The translations under genes and the position numbers were made by a program. Positions 25,171 through 34,556 of a stretch of DNA of 64,000 nt are shown here, piece after piece. How positions within the stretch are numbered: position 1 is the first letter of the stretch; every line of letters begins with the position of its first letter. The stretch is from CAITJF01 sp032654645 (GTDB lineage: Bacteria > Pseudomonadota > Gammaproteobacteria > Burkholderiales > Gallionellaceae), in assembly GCA_032654645.1 (NCBI GenBank), contig JAULAW010000015.1, forward strand, positions 620,001 to 684,000, in the 5' to 3' direction. The notes below the pieces were generated by a model. That model did no database searches. It was not told where the DNA came from and was given only the letters and a program-made list of their open reading frames with translations.

Positions 25171-25944
25171 TTAGAACAAACTTTCTTGAACCTGGAGCAC
25201 ATCGTCCGCCAACAGCGGAGTGGATGCTACGGCGCTGATGGTTTCAAGCCCCCCGGTTTCATTGCGGCGTTTAATGCGCAGGCTGCGTTCCGTGCCGCGC
25301 GCGGTGAGTCCGCCCCCGGTGGCGATTGCTTGTGCAACGATCATTTCGCGTTCCAGCCGGAAGACACCGGGGCGTTGCACCTCGCCATAAATATAAAATA
25401 CTGGCGCGCGCGGCACGTAGATGATGTCTCCCGGCGTGACCCATACCTCGGGGCTGTCTTTCTTGCGAAGCATGTCGCGCAGGTCGTATTCCTGCCGAAC
25501 CGATTTACCATTTTTGTACGAAATTACGGCAATCTGGTCGGAACCATTTGCAGTGACACCACCGGCAATGGCCAGCAAATCGGTCAGCGTGCTGGGGCGG
25601 TCGATCGGGTAGCGGCCGGGCTTGAACACGTCTCCCAATACAGAGATTTGCTGGCTGGCAATCTGCAGAATGATGATGTTGACTTGGGGTTGTTTGATGT
25701 ATCCGCCATCCTTCAACAATTTGGCGATGCCGCGCTCAGCTTCGGGCACGCTGATGCCATTTACCATTATTTCGCCGATAAGAGGGAATGAGATCGTGCC
25801 GGTTGCAGTCACACGCGTTTCAGTGGTCAGATCGGGGCTGCCGTAAACGGTGATGCGCAGCATGTCGCCAGCGCCGAGGGTGTTGACCGCAGCTTGCAGT
25901 GTCCCGGCGAACAACATGAGGCAAACAAAAATCATTTTTTTCAT
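25171..25944 (-). CDS. epsE: EpsE polysaccharide export protein (Wza/SLBB family)
   Basis: The 257-residue outer-membrane export protein has a signal peptide (FVCLMLFAGTLQA-AV) without a lipobox cysteine, then the Poly_export domain (LGAGDMLRITVYGSPDL, TISFPLIGEIMVNGISVPEA) and two SLBB segments (ISVLGDVFKPGRYPI, VFYIYGEVQRPGVFRL). It would form the outer part of the EPS conduit with EpsF. The absence of the lipid anchor is a difference from E. coli Wza. Confidence 0.93.
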   Translation of the reverse strand: MKKMIFVCLMLFAGTLQAAVNTLGAGDMLRITVYGSPDLTTETRVTATGTISFPLIGEIMVNGISVPEAERGIAKLLKDGGYIKQPQVNIIILQIASQQISVLGDVFKPGRYPIDRPSTLTDLLAIAGGVTANGSDQIAVISYKNGKSVRQEYDLRDMLRKKDSPEVWVTPGDIIYVPRAPVFYIYGEVQRPGVFRLEREMIVAQAIATGGGLTARGTERSLRIKRRNETGGLETISAVASTPLLADDVLQVQESLF

Positions 25945-26011
25945 GGTGCAGTTTCTCCAGTGTTCTTAAATTTTAATCCGGCCAATTTTGAAAATGCCGT
26001 ATTAATTGTGG

Positions 26012-27229
26012 CTACATTTGAAATAGTGCGTTGATGCTGATCGTTTTCGAGTCAAAGCTGCGCAGTGACCCATTCGAATCCCGCTTGTCATCGCCCACGC
26101 TCACGTTGAAACTGTAGCTACGGGCCGGTTGATAACTGACGGTAAGTTTGCGCGTATCGGAAGTGTCTTTCCTGTTTGCCGTGAGTGCCAGTATGCCAGG
26201 ATCCCCAAGGAAATCGCGCTTTTCGTGCTGAATCTTGCCGCTGACGGTGATTTTTGAAGTGGGCGTCCAACTTGGTTCCAGGCTCATGCCGCGATTCAGG
26301 CTGTAGCTGGAGGCCAAGTCATCGTAAGCCGTGATCTCGCGCCATGCTGAAGTGTCCAACCGGACTGCGGCAGCAGGCAACCAGATATAGGCGCCGCGCG
26401 CGTTAATGTCCTTGTAGTCGCGGCTTGAAAAATGATCATGCTTGCGCTGCACTGTGCCTGCCTGCCCTTGCAACAGGCTATGCCCACTGTAGCTCCAGTC
26501 TGCGGTGGCAAGTATTTCGCGCTGGTGGTATCCGTTGTCTGTCATGCTTATCATGCTGAAGAAATTTATGGCTTGGTTCGGGTATTTACCATCAGCCTCG
26601 CGCAGCTTGACCCCGATCTTGCTGGAAGTGCTGCTCAAATAATGCACTGTGGTTTCCCATGCTTTATCCTCCCGGTTCAAGGTGCGCTGGATAATATCGG
26701 CATAGGAGAGCTTGCTCTCCGAAGCGACCATGCCGACTTGCCAGCTCGGATGAAACAACCATCGTCCATCAAAGAAACGCCGTTCCTGGGTGCGCTGGTT
26801 GCTGATCACGCCCAGTTGATTATCGGCAAAACTGCCTATTGTCAGGTTGTTGGTGTAGCCAAGTTCGCCGTTTAGATGGTTACCCAACTGCCAGTTCCAG
26901 CGCGCCTGCATATCCCGTCCACGGTAGTTCAGTATGCTATTGCGGTCGAAACGGTTGTCATTGATGGCGGTCGTCAGCAAAATATGCTGGCGGGCGATTT
27001 TCCAGTCCACGTTCATGCCAACGCTCATCTGGCGTATGCTATCAGCAGTGTTGCTTGCTGATTTGTCGAGGCGCAATAGGTTGCTGTCGTGGGTCATGGA
27101 AGCGGACACAAAAGGGCTAAACGTATCTCCTGAAGCAGCCATTGCGGAAAGACTGGCGCCTTGTAGCAAGATTGCCAATAGGGTCGAGAGCAAAAAAAAA
27201 TCACGTAGCAATTGGTTCAATATAATCAT
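26012..27229 (-). CDS. epsL: EpsL outer-membrane beta-barrel protein
   Basis: The product is about 405 residues from the ATG at 27229; an upstream ATG at 27259 adds ten polar residues. A signal peptide (FFLLSTLLAILLQGASLSAMA) precedes a chain of alternating amphipathic strands ending in a C-terminal aromatic-type residue (ISINALFQM), as expected for an outer-membrane barrel. Position between epsD and epsE matches EpsL of exosortase-B EPS loci, where it is proposed to export or anchor the polymer. Confidence 0.85.
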   Translation of the reverse strand: MIILNQLLRDFFLLSTLLAILLQGASLSAMAASGDTFSPFVSASMTHDSNLLRLDKSASNTADSIRQMSVGMNVDWKIARQHILLTTAINDNRFDRNSILNYRGRDMQARWNWQLGNHLNGELGYTNNLTIGSFADNQLGVISNQRTQERRFFDGRWLFHPSWQVGMVASESKLSYADIIQRTLNREDKAWETTVHYLSSTSSKIGVKLREADGKYPNQAINFFSMISMTDNGYHQREILATADWSYSGHSLLQGQAGTVQRKHDHFSSRDYKDINARGAYIWLPAAAVRLDTSAWREITAYDDLASSYSLNRGMSLEPSWTPTSKITVSGKIQHEKRDFLGDPGILALTANRKDTSDTRKLTVSYQPARSYSFNVSVGDDKRDSNGSLRSFDSKTISINALFQM

Positions 27230-27364
27230 TTCGGATTGTGGATTATCAAATAAACCCAACCGGTATGATAACCAGATTAAGGCGGAAAACGCCTCTCAGC
27301 TTATGGGCACCTTATGTTTTTTCGAAGCCGGCTATCAGTTAATCCAAAATTATCCATTCGCCCT

Positions 27365-27394
27365 GTCATTCCCGCCCTTGCGGGAATGACGCAT
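27365..27394. repeat. single REP-like hairpin
   Basis: GTCATTCCCGCCCTTGCGGGAATGAC is a near-perfect hairpin of the same kind as the inner stems of MITE families B and C, lying alone in the epsD-epsL spacer (27230-27466). I see no gene there. Confidence 0.6.
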
Positions 27395-27466
27395 TGTTTG
27401 TCTAATGGGCAATCAGGGTTAACGGGCTTGTCAAGAATGCGCTCCAGCGTGTCCTTGCAGCGAGAT

Positions 27467-28420
27467 TTACAACCCTTTCAAGCCCTTCTCGATGTATCCG
27501 GTATCAGTTTTAGGAGGCTGGGGCGGCGTGATCGGGGGAGGCTGCGTTGCCGCTTGCGGCGGTACAGCCTGCTCAGGTTTGGCGTCAGACTTGAACTCAC
27601 CCAGGTATTCCACACTGGCACTCGCGCGCATTTCCTGGAACATTTTCTGTGCGGCAGCCATTTGCTTCTGATTGGCAAGGTAACGCTCAATCAGGGGTTG
27701 CGCCTGTAGCTCTGTCAAAGGTTGTTCGATAATTTGCACCACTTCCATCACCACCACACCATCGGCTGCACTCAAATAACCGAGGTCTCCGGTCTTGAGT
27801 TTTTGCATGTGCGCCAGCATACCCATAGGCAATTGTTCAGATGGCTTGACCTCGGAAACCAGGTTGTAGTCAACACCTTTTTCCTTCAGCCAGGCGACAA
27901 ATTCGTTCATCCGGTTAACGCCGGCCACCTTGCTGCCAAGAGACGAAACGCTTTCCTTGCCAGCCTTGGCGGTTAACTGGTTAAACAAATAAATACGGCG
28001 GTTGGCAAACAACTCCGGGTGCTGAGAGAAGTATTCGTGTACTTCAGGGGCAGTCGGGGCGTCCGATTTTTTTAAGCTTCGTTCGAGGTAGGCCTCCAGC
28101 AACACGCGCCGCCTGGCAGTTTCGATGGCCTGCATGATTGCCGGATCACGATCCAGTTTCATCTTGAGGGCGGCTTGCACACCAATGGTCTGGCTTATTA
28201 TGCTTTCCAGCGCGTTTTTGCTGGCCTCGGCAGAGTTAGTCCCTGCTGCCGGCTTCATCATACCCAGAACTTGATTGAGCTGATGCACCGTGACTTCTTC
28301 ACCATTAACACGGGCTGCCACCTGGGTCTTGCCTTTTTCGGCGCTTCCGCCACAGGCAGCGAGGGTCAGGGACAGGATGAGCGCACTTACTAGATGGCGA
28401 TAGACAGTACCGAAACGCAT
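27467..28420 (-). CDS. epsD: EpsD-family lipoprotein peptidyl-prolyl isomerase
   Basis: The 317-residue protein has a lipoprotein signal (SALILSLTLAACGGS; lipobox LAAC), a SurA-like N-terminal helical region (VARVNGEEVTV-type segment AARVNGEEVTVHQLN) and a parvulin-like middle (HPELFANRRIYLFNQLTAK, GDLGYLSAADGVVVMEVVQI). The tail is proline/glutamine rich. It is the first gene of the eps operon and would chaperone outer-membrane components in the periplasm. Confidence 0.9.
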   Translation of the reverse strand: MRFGTVYRHLVSALILSLTLAACGGSAEKGKTQVAARVNGEEVTVHQLNQVLGMMKPAAGTNSAEASKNALESIISQTIGVQAALKMKLDRDPAIMQAIETARRRVLLEAYLERSLKKSDAPTAPEVHEYFSQHPELFANRRIYLFNQLTAKAGKESVSSLGSKVAGVNRMNEFVAWLKEKGVDYNLVSEVKPSEQLPMGMLAHMQKLKTGDLGYLSAADGVVVMEVVQIIEQPLTELQAQPLIERYLANQKQMAAAQKMFQEMRASASVEYLGEFKSDAKPEQAVPPQAATQPPPITPPQPPKTDTGYIEKGLKGL

Positions 28421-28899
28421 TGAAGTGTCCTCTTGAAGTAGAAGAGATTGAATTAAATCCCCTGAAAAAATATTTTACCCAAATAATCCATTAGAAATAA
28501 AGCATCATTGTCCTAAAAACAATTGATGGAACCACTAGCCATCCCACTAGTAGTTCCATTCAGGAATCTTTATATCCTTTGAAACCAATAAACCGCAAAG
28601 ATCATCACGTCGCTACGCTCCTCACGGTGACAATTATTAGACGTTCCCTTATCTGAGTTTAAGGGCGCGGAGATTTCCCGTGTCCTGACTATCATACTAG
28701 ATAATCTGAAAATGCAAAATTTCTGGCAGAACGAGTGCCGGATGAATACCATACGGGACAAGGCACGTTGGTTAGAGCGTGGTTGTTGCTGCTTTGGCGG
28801 GCAACCAACTGCAGCCTGGTTGATTTCGAAAGCGCGCACCCACTGAGCGCATCTCACAAAACGAGTGGCCCGGACTGTGTTTCAACAAAGGGGAGCAAC
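28421..28899. other. intergenic region upstream of the eps operon
   Basis: Between epsD and MITE-D copy 2 I find no convincing gene. It holds a diverged copy of the CCCAAATAATCCATTAG repeat (28474-28516) and a GGAACCACTAGCCATCCCAC/TAGTAGTTCC palindrome (28526-28560) that also occurs inside MITE-A copy 2 and amgK. It ends in AT-rich sequence that presumably carries the eps promoter. A minus-strand frame of ~95 codons (28570-28857) lacks coding character. Confidence 0.5.
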
Positions 28900-29049
28900 C
28901 AGGGCCAATTTGTTCTTCAAATAATTATGTTTAAAATCAACAAATGTAGGGTGGGCACGTTTTTGTGCCCACGCGGTTACCAATCCGCGTGGGCAGACGA
29001 TAAAGCTGTCTGCCCACCCTACGATTATTTCGAGAACAAATTTACCCTG
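28900..29049. mobile_element. MITE family D, copy 2
   Basis: A 150-bp element with ends CAGGGCCAATTTGTTCTT and (reverse complement) CAGGGTAAATTTGTTCTC, internal GTAGGGTGGGCA/TGCCCACCCTAC arms, and the duplicated flank GGGGAGCAAC (28890-28899 and 29050-29059). It matches copy 1 at 15734 in ends and hairpins. Confidence 0.87.
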
Positions 29050-29117
29050 GGGGAGCAACAGGTTGAGAGGGTGCGTTAAGATTCACACACAGGATTCAGA
29101 ATATCCGAAAAAACCGC

Positions 29118-29900
29118 TTAACCATTGGGTTTCAGTTCATCCAGAAAATTTGTTACTTGCGCAAATTCCGCCACGGCCAAATTCTCCGCACGCAGTTGTG
29201 CATCAATCCCCAGCTTTTGAAAATCTGCTTCATCCAAATAACTGCGCAGGGTGTTGCGCAAAGTTTTGCGGCGTTGTCCGAAAGCGGCGGCAACAATTTC
29301 CGCAAATAATTTTTCATTGCGCACCCGCACCTCGCTGGCGGACAGCGGAATGATACGTACTATGGCGGAGTTCACCTTGGGCGCGGGGCGGAACGACTCC
29401 GGCGGCACATCGAGCAGCTTTTCCATGTGGAAGCGGTATTGCAGCATCACCGACAGCCTGCCGTACTCCGGCGTGGATGGCTCCGCCACCATGCGCTCCA
29501 CCACTTCGTTTTGCAGCATGAAGTGCATGTCGCTGATACGGTCTGCGTACCCGGCGAAGTGGAACAGCAGCGGCGAAGAGATGTTATAGGGCAGATTGCC
29601 CACCACGCGCAACGGCGCAGGCAATTGCGCCAGATCGAACTTCAGCGCGTCACCGGCGTGGATGATGAGTTTGTCTTTTGGATAATCGCTTTCCAGTCGC
29701 GCGATAATGTCGCGGTCTATCTCCACCGCGTGCAGGAGGTTTAATTTCTTCAGTAACGGGCGGGTCAGCGCACCCAAGCCGGGGCCGATCTCCACCATGT
29801 GGTCGGCGGGTTCGGGGCGGATGGCGCGGATGATGTCGGCGATGATTTGTTCATCAACGAGAAAGTTCTGGCCGAATCTTTTGCGTGCCTTGTGCGTCAT
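29118..29900 (-). CDS. rsmA: 16S rRNA dimethyladenosine transferase
   Basis: The 260-residue enzyme dimethylates A1518/A1519 of 16S rRNA. Motifs are HKARKRFGQNFLVDEQII at the N-terminus, VEIGPGLGALTRPLL for SAM binding and the catalytic NLPYNISSPLLFHFA. The start is the ATG at 29900, overlapping the pdxA stop as ATGA; the longer upstream frame is a pdxA shadow. The order surA-pdxA-rsmA is conserved in proteobacteria. Confidence 0.97.
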   Translation of the reverse strand: MTHKARKRFGQNFLVDEQIIADIIRAIRPEPADHMVEIGPGLGALTRPLLKKLNLLHAVEIDRDIIARLESDYPKDKLIIHAGDALKFDLAQLPAPLRVVGNLPYNISSPLLFHFAGYADRISDMHFMLQNEVVERMVAEPSTPEYGRLSVMLQYRFHMEKLLDVPPESFRPAPKVNSAIVRIIPLSASEVRVRNEKLFAEIVAAAFGQRRKTLRNTLRSYLDEADFQKLGIDAQLRAENLAVAEFAQVTNFLDELKPNG

Positions 29901-30919
29901 GCCGCACGCTCGTGCGGGTGCCCGAACAAAAGCTTTTCGTGCTGCACCATATCTGCCGCCATCCGAATCGCTTCGAGCAGGCTGCCCGCATCGGCCCGCC
30001 CGGTTCCGGCCAGTTCCAGCGCCGTGCCGTGATCCACCGAAGTGCGGATGATGGGCAAGCCCAGCGTCACGTTCACTCCATGTCCGAAGCTGGCGTGCTT
30101 CAACACCGGCAGCCCCTGGTCGTGGTACATCGCCAGCACGCAGTCGCATTGCGCCAGGCGTTGCGGCGTGAACAGGGTATCGGCAGGCAGCGGCGCACTG
30201 ACATTCATTCCTTCTGCGCGCAGCTTGTCCAGCACCGGGATCATGATGTCAATTTCCTCGCGCCCGAGATGGCCGCCCTCGCCCGCATGAGGGTTCAAAC
30301 CCGCCACCAGGATGCGCGGCTTGGCAATGTCGAAGCGTCGCACGAGGTCGCGCTGAATAATGTGCAACACACTCTCCAGCAATACGGGAGTAATCGCGTC
30401 CGGCACTTCGCGCAAGGCCAGGTGGGTTGTCGCCAGCGCCACGCGCATGCCGCCGCCCGCAAGCATCATCACCACCTGCGCAGTGTGTGTTTGCCCGGCA
30501 AGGAATTCGGTATGCCCGGTGAAAGAAATGCCTGTGTCATTGATGATGCCCTTATGCACCGGTGCAGTAACCATGCCGCCGAACTCGCCCGCTTGGCAAC
30601 CTTGTACCGCGCGGGTCAGCAGATCGAGAACATAAGGGCTGTTGGCGGGATTCAATTTCCCGACCTGCACAGCTTGCGCCAGCGGCACATGCAGCACACA
30701 CAGATGGCCGGCTGAAAACCCCCGGATTCGCCGTGGGTCATAATCGTGCAGTAGCACGTCCAGCCCGAGCAGCGCGGCGCGCTGTTGCAACAAGGTCTTG
30801 TCAGCCAGCACCACTAGCGCCTGTCCATGTGCGTGCTGCGCCAATTCCAGGCACAGGTCTGGGCCGATGCCCGCAGGCTCACCAGCGGTAACCGCCAGTT
30901 GCAGGGCAGGTTGCGGCAT
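29897..30919 (-). CDS. pdxA: 4-hydroxythreonine-4-phosphate dehydrogenase
   Basis: The 340-residue enzyme oxidises 4-phosphohydroxy-L-threonine in pyridoxal-5'-phosphate synthesis. The N-terminus is VTAGEPAGIGPDLCLELA, with FTGHTEFLAGQTHTAQVVMM and the metal-site region ILVAGLNPHAGEGGHLGREE. I chose the ATG at 30919, which overlaps the surA stop; longer frames enter surA coding sequence. The C-terminal LEAIRMAADMVQ region is normal. Confidence 0.97.
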   Translation of the reverse strand: MPQPALQLAVTAGEPAGIGPDLCLELAQHAHGQALVVLADKTLLQQRAALLGLDVLLHDYDPRRIRGFSAGHLCVLHVPLAQAVQVGKLNPANSPYVLDLLTRAVQGCQAGEFGGMVTAPVHKGIINDTGISFTGHTEFLAGQTHTAQVVMMLAGGGMRVALATTHLALREVPDAITPVLLESVLHIIQRDLVRRFDIAKPRILVAGLNPHAGEGGHLGREEIDIMIPVLDKLRAEGMNVSAPLPADTLFTPQRLAQCDCVLAMYHDQGLPVLKHASFGHGVNVTLGLPIIRTSVDHGTALELAGTGRADAGSLLEAIRMAADMVQHEKLLFGHPHERAA

Positions 30920-32250
30920 TATTTTATTTGTTCGAGGCGGTACTCGACGTAGGCGCGGTCGCGCAGTTGCCGCAGCCAATCCTGATAAGCCTCATCGGAT
31001 TTGAAGGCTTGCACCGCCATGCGCGCATGTTGCCTTTTTTGCTCAAGGCTCACGTCAGCATCGCGGCGTTCCAGCACCTGAATCAGATGCCAACCAAAAC
31101 CCGATTGCACCGCACCGCTCGTCTTCCCGGCCTTTAAGGCATTCATGGCATCCTCGAATTCAGGCACCGTGTCGCCCGGCGAAATCCAGCCCAGATCGCC
31201 GCCCTGCGCCGCGCTGCCATCCTCGGAATAGCGCTTGGCCTGCTCGGCAAAATCAGCACCTGTATCTATGCGATGCTTGAGTTCCTGCAAGCGGCTTTTG
31301 GCTTCGTTATCCGGCACCAGTTCGCTGGTCTTAATCAGTATGTGACGTGCATGTGTTTGCGTGACCACCTGCGGAATATCCCGGCTGTGCCGTTCAATCA
31401 GTTTGAGGATGTGGAAACCGTTCGGGCTGCGCAGTATCGGGCTAACCTCGCCGGGGCGCATCTTTTGCAATGCATCCATAAACAAAGCAGGAACACGGTC
31501 AGCCGGGCGCAAACCGAGATTGCCGCCTTGCAGTGCGTCCTTGGCATCAGAAAATCCCGCCGCAATTTGCGCAAATTCTGCGCCGTTGCGTAGCTGTGCC
31601 AGCGCCTGCTCGGCACGCTGCCGGCTGGCCTGAATCTTGTCGGCGCTGGCCTGTTCCGGCACCAGCACCAGGATGTGCGCCAACTGGTACTCTTCGCCTT
31701 TACCCGGTTGTTTGGCCTGGGTATTGAGGTAGTTTTCAATCTCGCTATTGCTGACAACCAGCTTGCTGTCCACTTCGCGCTCACGCAGGCGGTTGGCGAT
31801 GATCTCACTGCGAATTTCTTCGCGGAATTTCTTGAAATCCACACCATCTTGTTCCAGTTTGGCGCGGAACTCGGCCAGCGAAGAAAACTTATTCTCCTGC
31901 GCGATGCGTTGCATGGTTTTGTCCAGTTGGCTGTCGTCCACACGCACGCCGGTTTCCTTGGCAAACTGCGTTTGCAGCATATCGATGATCATGCGTTCAA
32001 GAATCTGTTTTTCCAGAGCCTCCATCGGGGGGAGCGGCGTGCCCCCTTTTTGCAATTGGCGCACCACGATGGCTAGGCGGTCATCGAGTTCGTGGCGGGT
32101 GATCACATCATCGTTTACTACTGCGGCGATCCGGTCAATCGGCGTGACCTGCTTTTGCGACCCCGGTTTTTTTTGCAGGTCGGCGGCATAGGTATTTACC
32201 GAGCAAGCCAACCACAGCAGGAGTGCCTGAAATATCTTGTTACGCAACAT
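30919..32250 (-). CDS. surA: periplasmic chaperone/peptidyl-prolyl isomerase SurA
   Basis: The 443-residue protein has a signal peptide (ALLLWLACSVNTYA-AD), an N-terminal chaperone module (PIDRIAAVVNDDVITRHEL) and two parvulin domains (EYQLAHILVLVPEQA..., THARHILIKTSELVPDN). It delivers unfolded outer-membrane proteins to the BAM complex. It is directly downstream of lptD, which is itself a SurA client, and upstream of pdxA. Confidence 0.96.
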   Translation of the reverse strand: MLRNKIFQALLLWLACSVNTYAADLQKKPGSQKQVTPIDRIAAVVNDDVITRHELDDRLAIVVRQLQKGGTPLPPMEALEKQILERMIIDMLQTQFAKETGVRVDDSQLDKTMQRIAQENKFSSLAEFRAKLEQDGVDFKKFREEIRSEIIANRLREREVDSKLVVSNSEIENYLNTQAKQPGKGEEYQLAHILVLVPEQASADKIQASRQRAEQALAQLRNGAEFAQIAAGFSDAKDALQGGNLGLRPADRVPALFMDALQKMRPGEVSPILRSPNGFHILKLIERHSRDIPQVVTQTHARHILIKTSELVPDNEAKSRLQELKHRIDTGADFAEQAKRYSEDGSAAQGGDLGWISPGDTVPEFEDAMNALKAGKTSGAVQSGFGWHLIQVLERRDADVSLEQKRQHARMAVQAFKSDEAYQDWLRQLRDRAYVEYRLEQIK

Positions 32251-32279
32251 GTTTGCTTGTTCTTTCTATCAAGATTTAA

Positions 32280-34496
32280 TCAGCGCAGCCCCTGCATCGG
32301 CGCGTTGCTGGAAGATTCATTCAGTTTGGTATAACCGGGAACACTTTGCCGCAGCGTGGCCAGCGGATCCGGGCCCACCATTACCAGGCCATTCAGCTCA
32401 AGTTGTACAAAGAACCCTGTGGAAACCTGCTGAGTCGCCGTAGCAAACCGCTGCGCCACCAGTCGCACCGCCCAGCATTTCTCATTATACTCAAGCCCGG
32501 TCAACGCCTCCAGAATACGGCTGTCCTGCAGGGAATAGTTCCAGCGCGCCACTGCATGCCAGCGCCCGGGCAGCGGCCACTGCGTGGACAAATCTACATG
32601 CCTGAGGCTGTTACGCGTAAAGCGGTAACCCAGGTTAAGCACCTTGCCTCCTTCCGGCTGGTAGCGCGCCGATATGTTGTATTTCTCGCTGTGCACCTGG
32701 TTGGGGTTGTACTGTAAGGCGCCATCCAGCGACCATGCGGGTGTTACATGGCCGGAAGCAGCAAGCAGAATGTCCGATTTGTTGGTGGTGGCTGTAGGGG
32801 TAACCAAATTCACTTGAGGCGTCTTCGCGCTAATGCGCTGGCCGACAGTCATACGCAACCGTTCTGCACCACTGTCCCGCTCAAGCAGGCGCGAAGTAAC
32901 TGACAGTGTCACCTGATCCGCATCGCCAACACGGTCGCTGCCAAAAAAGCGGTTTTCGGTAAACATCTGGGCAAAGCTGAAATCGGCCTGTGCCGAATCG
33001 AAATTGGGTAACAGGTTTTGGTCGCGGTATGGGATATACACGTAATACGCGCGCGGCTCCAGCGTCTGCACGAAATTTTGCCTAGCCAAATCCCAATCGC
33101 GCTCCAGCGTCACGCCGCCATCCAGGCTGGAAATAGGCACGGTGCGTAACGTATCTGGCAGCGCTCCCGAATTATTTGCTCCCATCGCGTAATAGGTATT
33201 GTGCAGCCCGAACTTGGGGGTCAGGTAGAACGCGGGTTCGGCGATCAACGGGTAGCTCACGCTGGGATACAGCACCAAACGCCGCCCGTTAATGGAAGTG
33301 GGATGGCGAAAATCCACGAATTCCCCGGCAAACGATACGTTCGTCCTAGCCAGCACGCGCTGCGCGCCCACGCTGATTTGAGGCTGGCGCCGGTATGGCG
33401 CCGCCACCGGTGCGGCCGGATCCTGCAAGGTCTGGAAACTCTGCACCCGTGCTGCGGTATTCCACCAGCCGTTACTGTAAGACAATACGCCTTCTCGTGG
33501 CAGGTTGGTTTGCGAGGTGCCGCTCACCGTATCGGACAAGTCGCGGAAATAGGCATCATCTGAAACATCATTGAGGTTGGCCGAGCCAACCAGCCCATGA
33601 CCAAAGTTCTGCACATGACTGAAAGCCAGCCGCGAACGGGTACGGTTAGCGAGCCGGTCGCCGGGCAGCACATCCAGATGCGCCTCGCCGGAGTAAGCTG
33701 GCTCCAGATAGCGGAACTCATTGTTGAGCAAAAGGCCGCGCTTAATCATTACGCGCGGCGCAAGCGTAGCATCGCGATTCGGGGCGATATTCCAATAATA
33801 GGGCAGCGTCACCTCGCTGCCGCCTTGCACGGTGCTGCCGAACACCGGGCCGAGAAAACCCGTCTTGCGCTGGTTATTGAGCGCAAAATCCATCCACGGC
33901 GCATAGAGAATCGGCATCCCCATGAACTCTACCCGTGCATTGTGTGCCGTCCCTATCTGGCGGTTGCGGTCAATCTCCAGGTTGCTCATTTTCAGCAGCC
34001 AGTCATCCTGTTGAACCGGGCAGGTGGTATAGGTGACATTGCGCAAGTCGTAATTCTGTCTGTCTTTCATATACAGGGTGTCGGCGTTACCGCGCGCATG
34101 ATTGTCGCCAAAATAAAATGCCGGCTGCTTCATGACGCCAATATTGGTATCCAAATTAAGCTGGAGATGCGGCCCCTGGATTTCGTTGCCATCCTGCTCC
34201 ACCCGCACCGCACCATCGGCCAATACATCCTTGCTGTTTTGAAAGTACAGCATGTGATCGGCGGTTATCGTCTGTCCGCGCTTGCGCAACATGACACCGC
34301 CGGTGGCCACAATTTGATTTCCTTTTTTACCTTCCATCTGTTGCGCCGAGATAAAAACAGGCGTCTCATCATGGCTTTTCTGCGAGTTCATAAAGGCGCT
34401 ATCAAGCTTCAGCATCAGCGCATCACCCTCGGCGTAAGCTACCGTAATGGAAGAGTAGAGCAGGAAAAAAGTAACGGGGTTAAGGCAAAAGCGCAT
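32280..34496 (-). CDS. lptD: LPS-assembly outer-membrane protein LptD
   Basis: The protein is about 738 residues from the ATG at 34496, where a signal peptide begins (NPVTFFLLYSSITVAYA); an upstream ATG at 34598 would run into the divergent promoter region. An OstA/LptA-like jellyroll (VATGGVMLRKRGQTITADHM) is followed by a large beta-barrel. Cysteines in NVTYTTCPVQQDDWL and near the C-terminus (NEKCWAVRLVAQR) match the disulfide positions of the family. It inserts LPS into the outer leaflet with LptE. Confidence 0.95.
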   Translation of the reverse strand: MRFCLNPVTFFLLYSSITVAYAEGDALMLKLDSAFMNSQKSHDETPVFISAQQMEGKKGNQIVATGGVMLRKRGQTITADHMLYFQNSKDVLADGAVRVEQDGNEIQGPHLQLNLDTNIGVMKQPAFYFGDNHARGNADTLYMKDRQNYDLRNVTYTTCPVQQDDWLLKMSNLEIDRNRQIGTAHNARVEFMGMPILYAPWMDFALNNQRKTGFLGPVFGSTVQGGSEVTLPYYWNIAPNRDATLAPRVMIKRGLLLNNEFRYLEPAYSGEAHLDVLPGDRLANRTRSRLAFSHVQNFGHGLVGSANLNDVSDDAYFRDLSDTVSGTSQTNLPREGVLSYSNGWWNTAARVQSFQTLQDPAAPVAAPYRRQPQISVGAQRVLARTNVSFAGEFVDFRHPTSINGRRLVLYPSVSYPLIAEPAFYLTPKFGLHNTYYAMGANNSGALPDTLRTVPISSLDGGVTLERDWDLARQNFVQTLEPRAYYVYIPYRDQNLLPNFDSAQADFSFAQMFTENRFFGSDRVGDADQVTLSVTSRLLERDSGAERLRMTVGQRISAKTPQVNLVTPTATTNKSDILLAASGHVTPAWSLDGALQYNPNQVHSEKYNISARYQPEGGKVLNLGYRFTRNSLRHVDLSTQWPLPGRWHAVARWNYSLQDSRILEALTGLEYNEKCWAVRLVAQRFATATQQVSTGFFVQLELNGLVMVGPDPLATLRQSVPGYTKLNESSSNAPMQGLR

Positions 34497-34556
34497 GGTG
34501 CGGGGGAAATAGGTTAAGGTGCTAAAATCGCACAAATTCCCGATTAAGGCAAACTT
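34497..34556. promoter_or_regulatory. divergent lptD / amgK promoter region
   Basis: The two start codons are only 60 bp apart on opposite strands. For the plus direction, GGTTAAGG and GCTAAAAT lie about 40 and 20 bp before the amgK ATG and could act as weak -35/-10 elements. No operator is obvious. Confidence 0.4.

Noticed and set aside
28570..28857. 95-codon minus-strand frame upstream of the eps operon
   Set aside because: It includes repeat sequence, has no ribosome site and no resemblance to known proteins.
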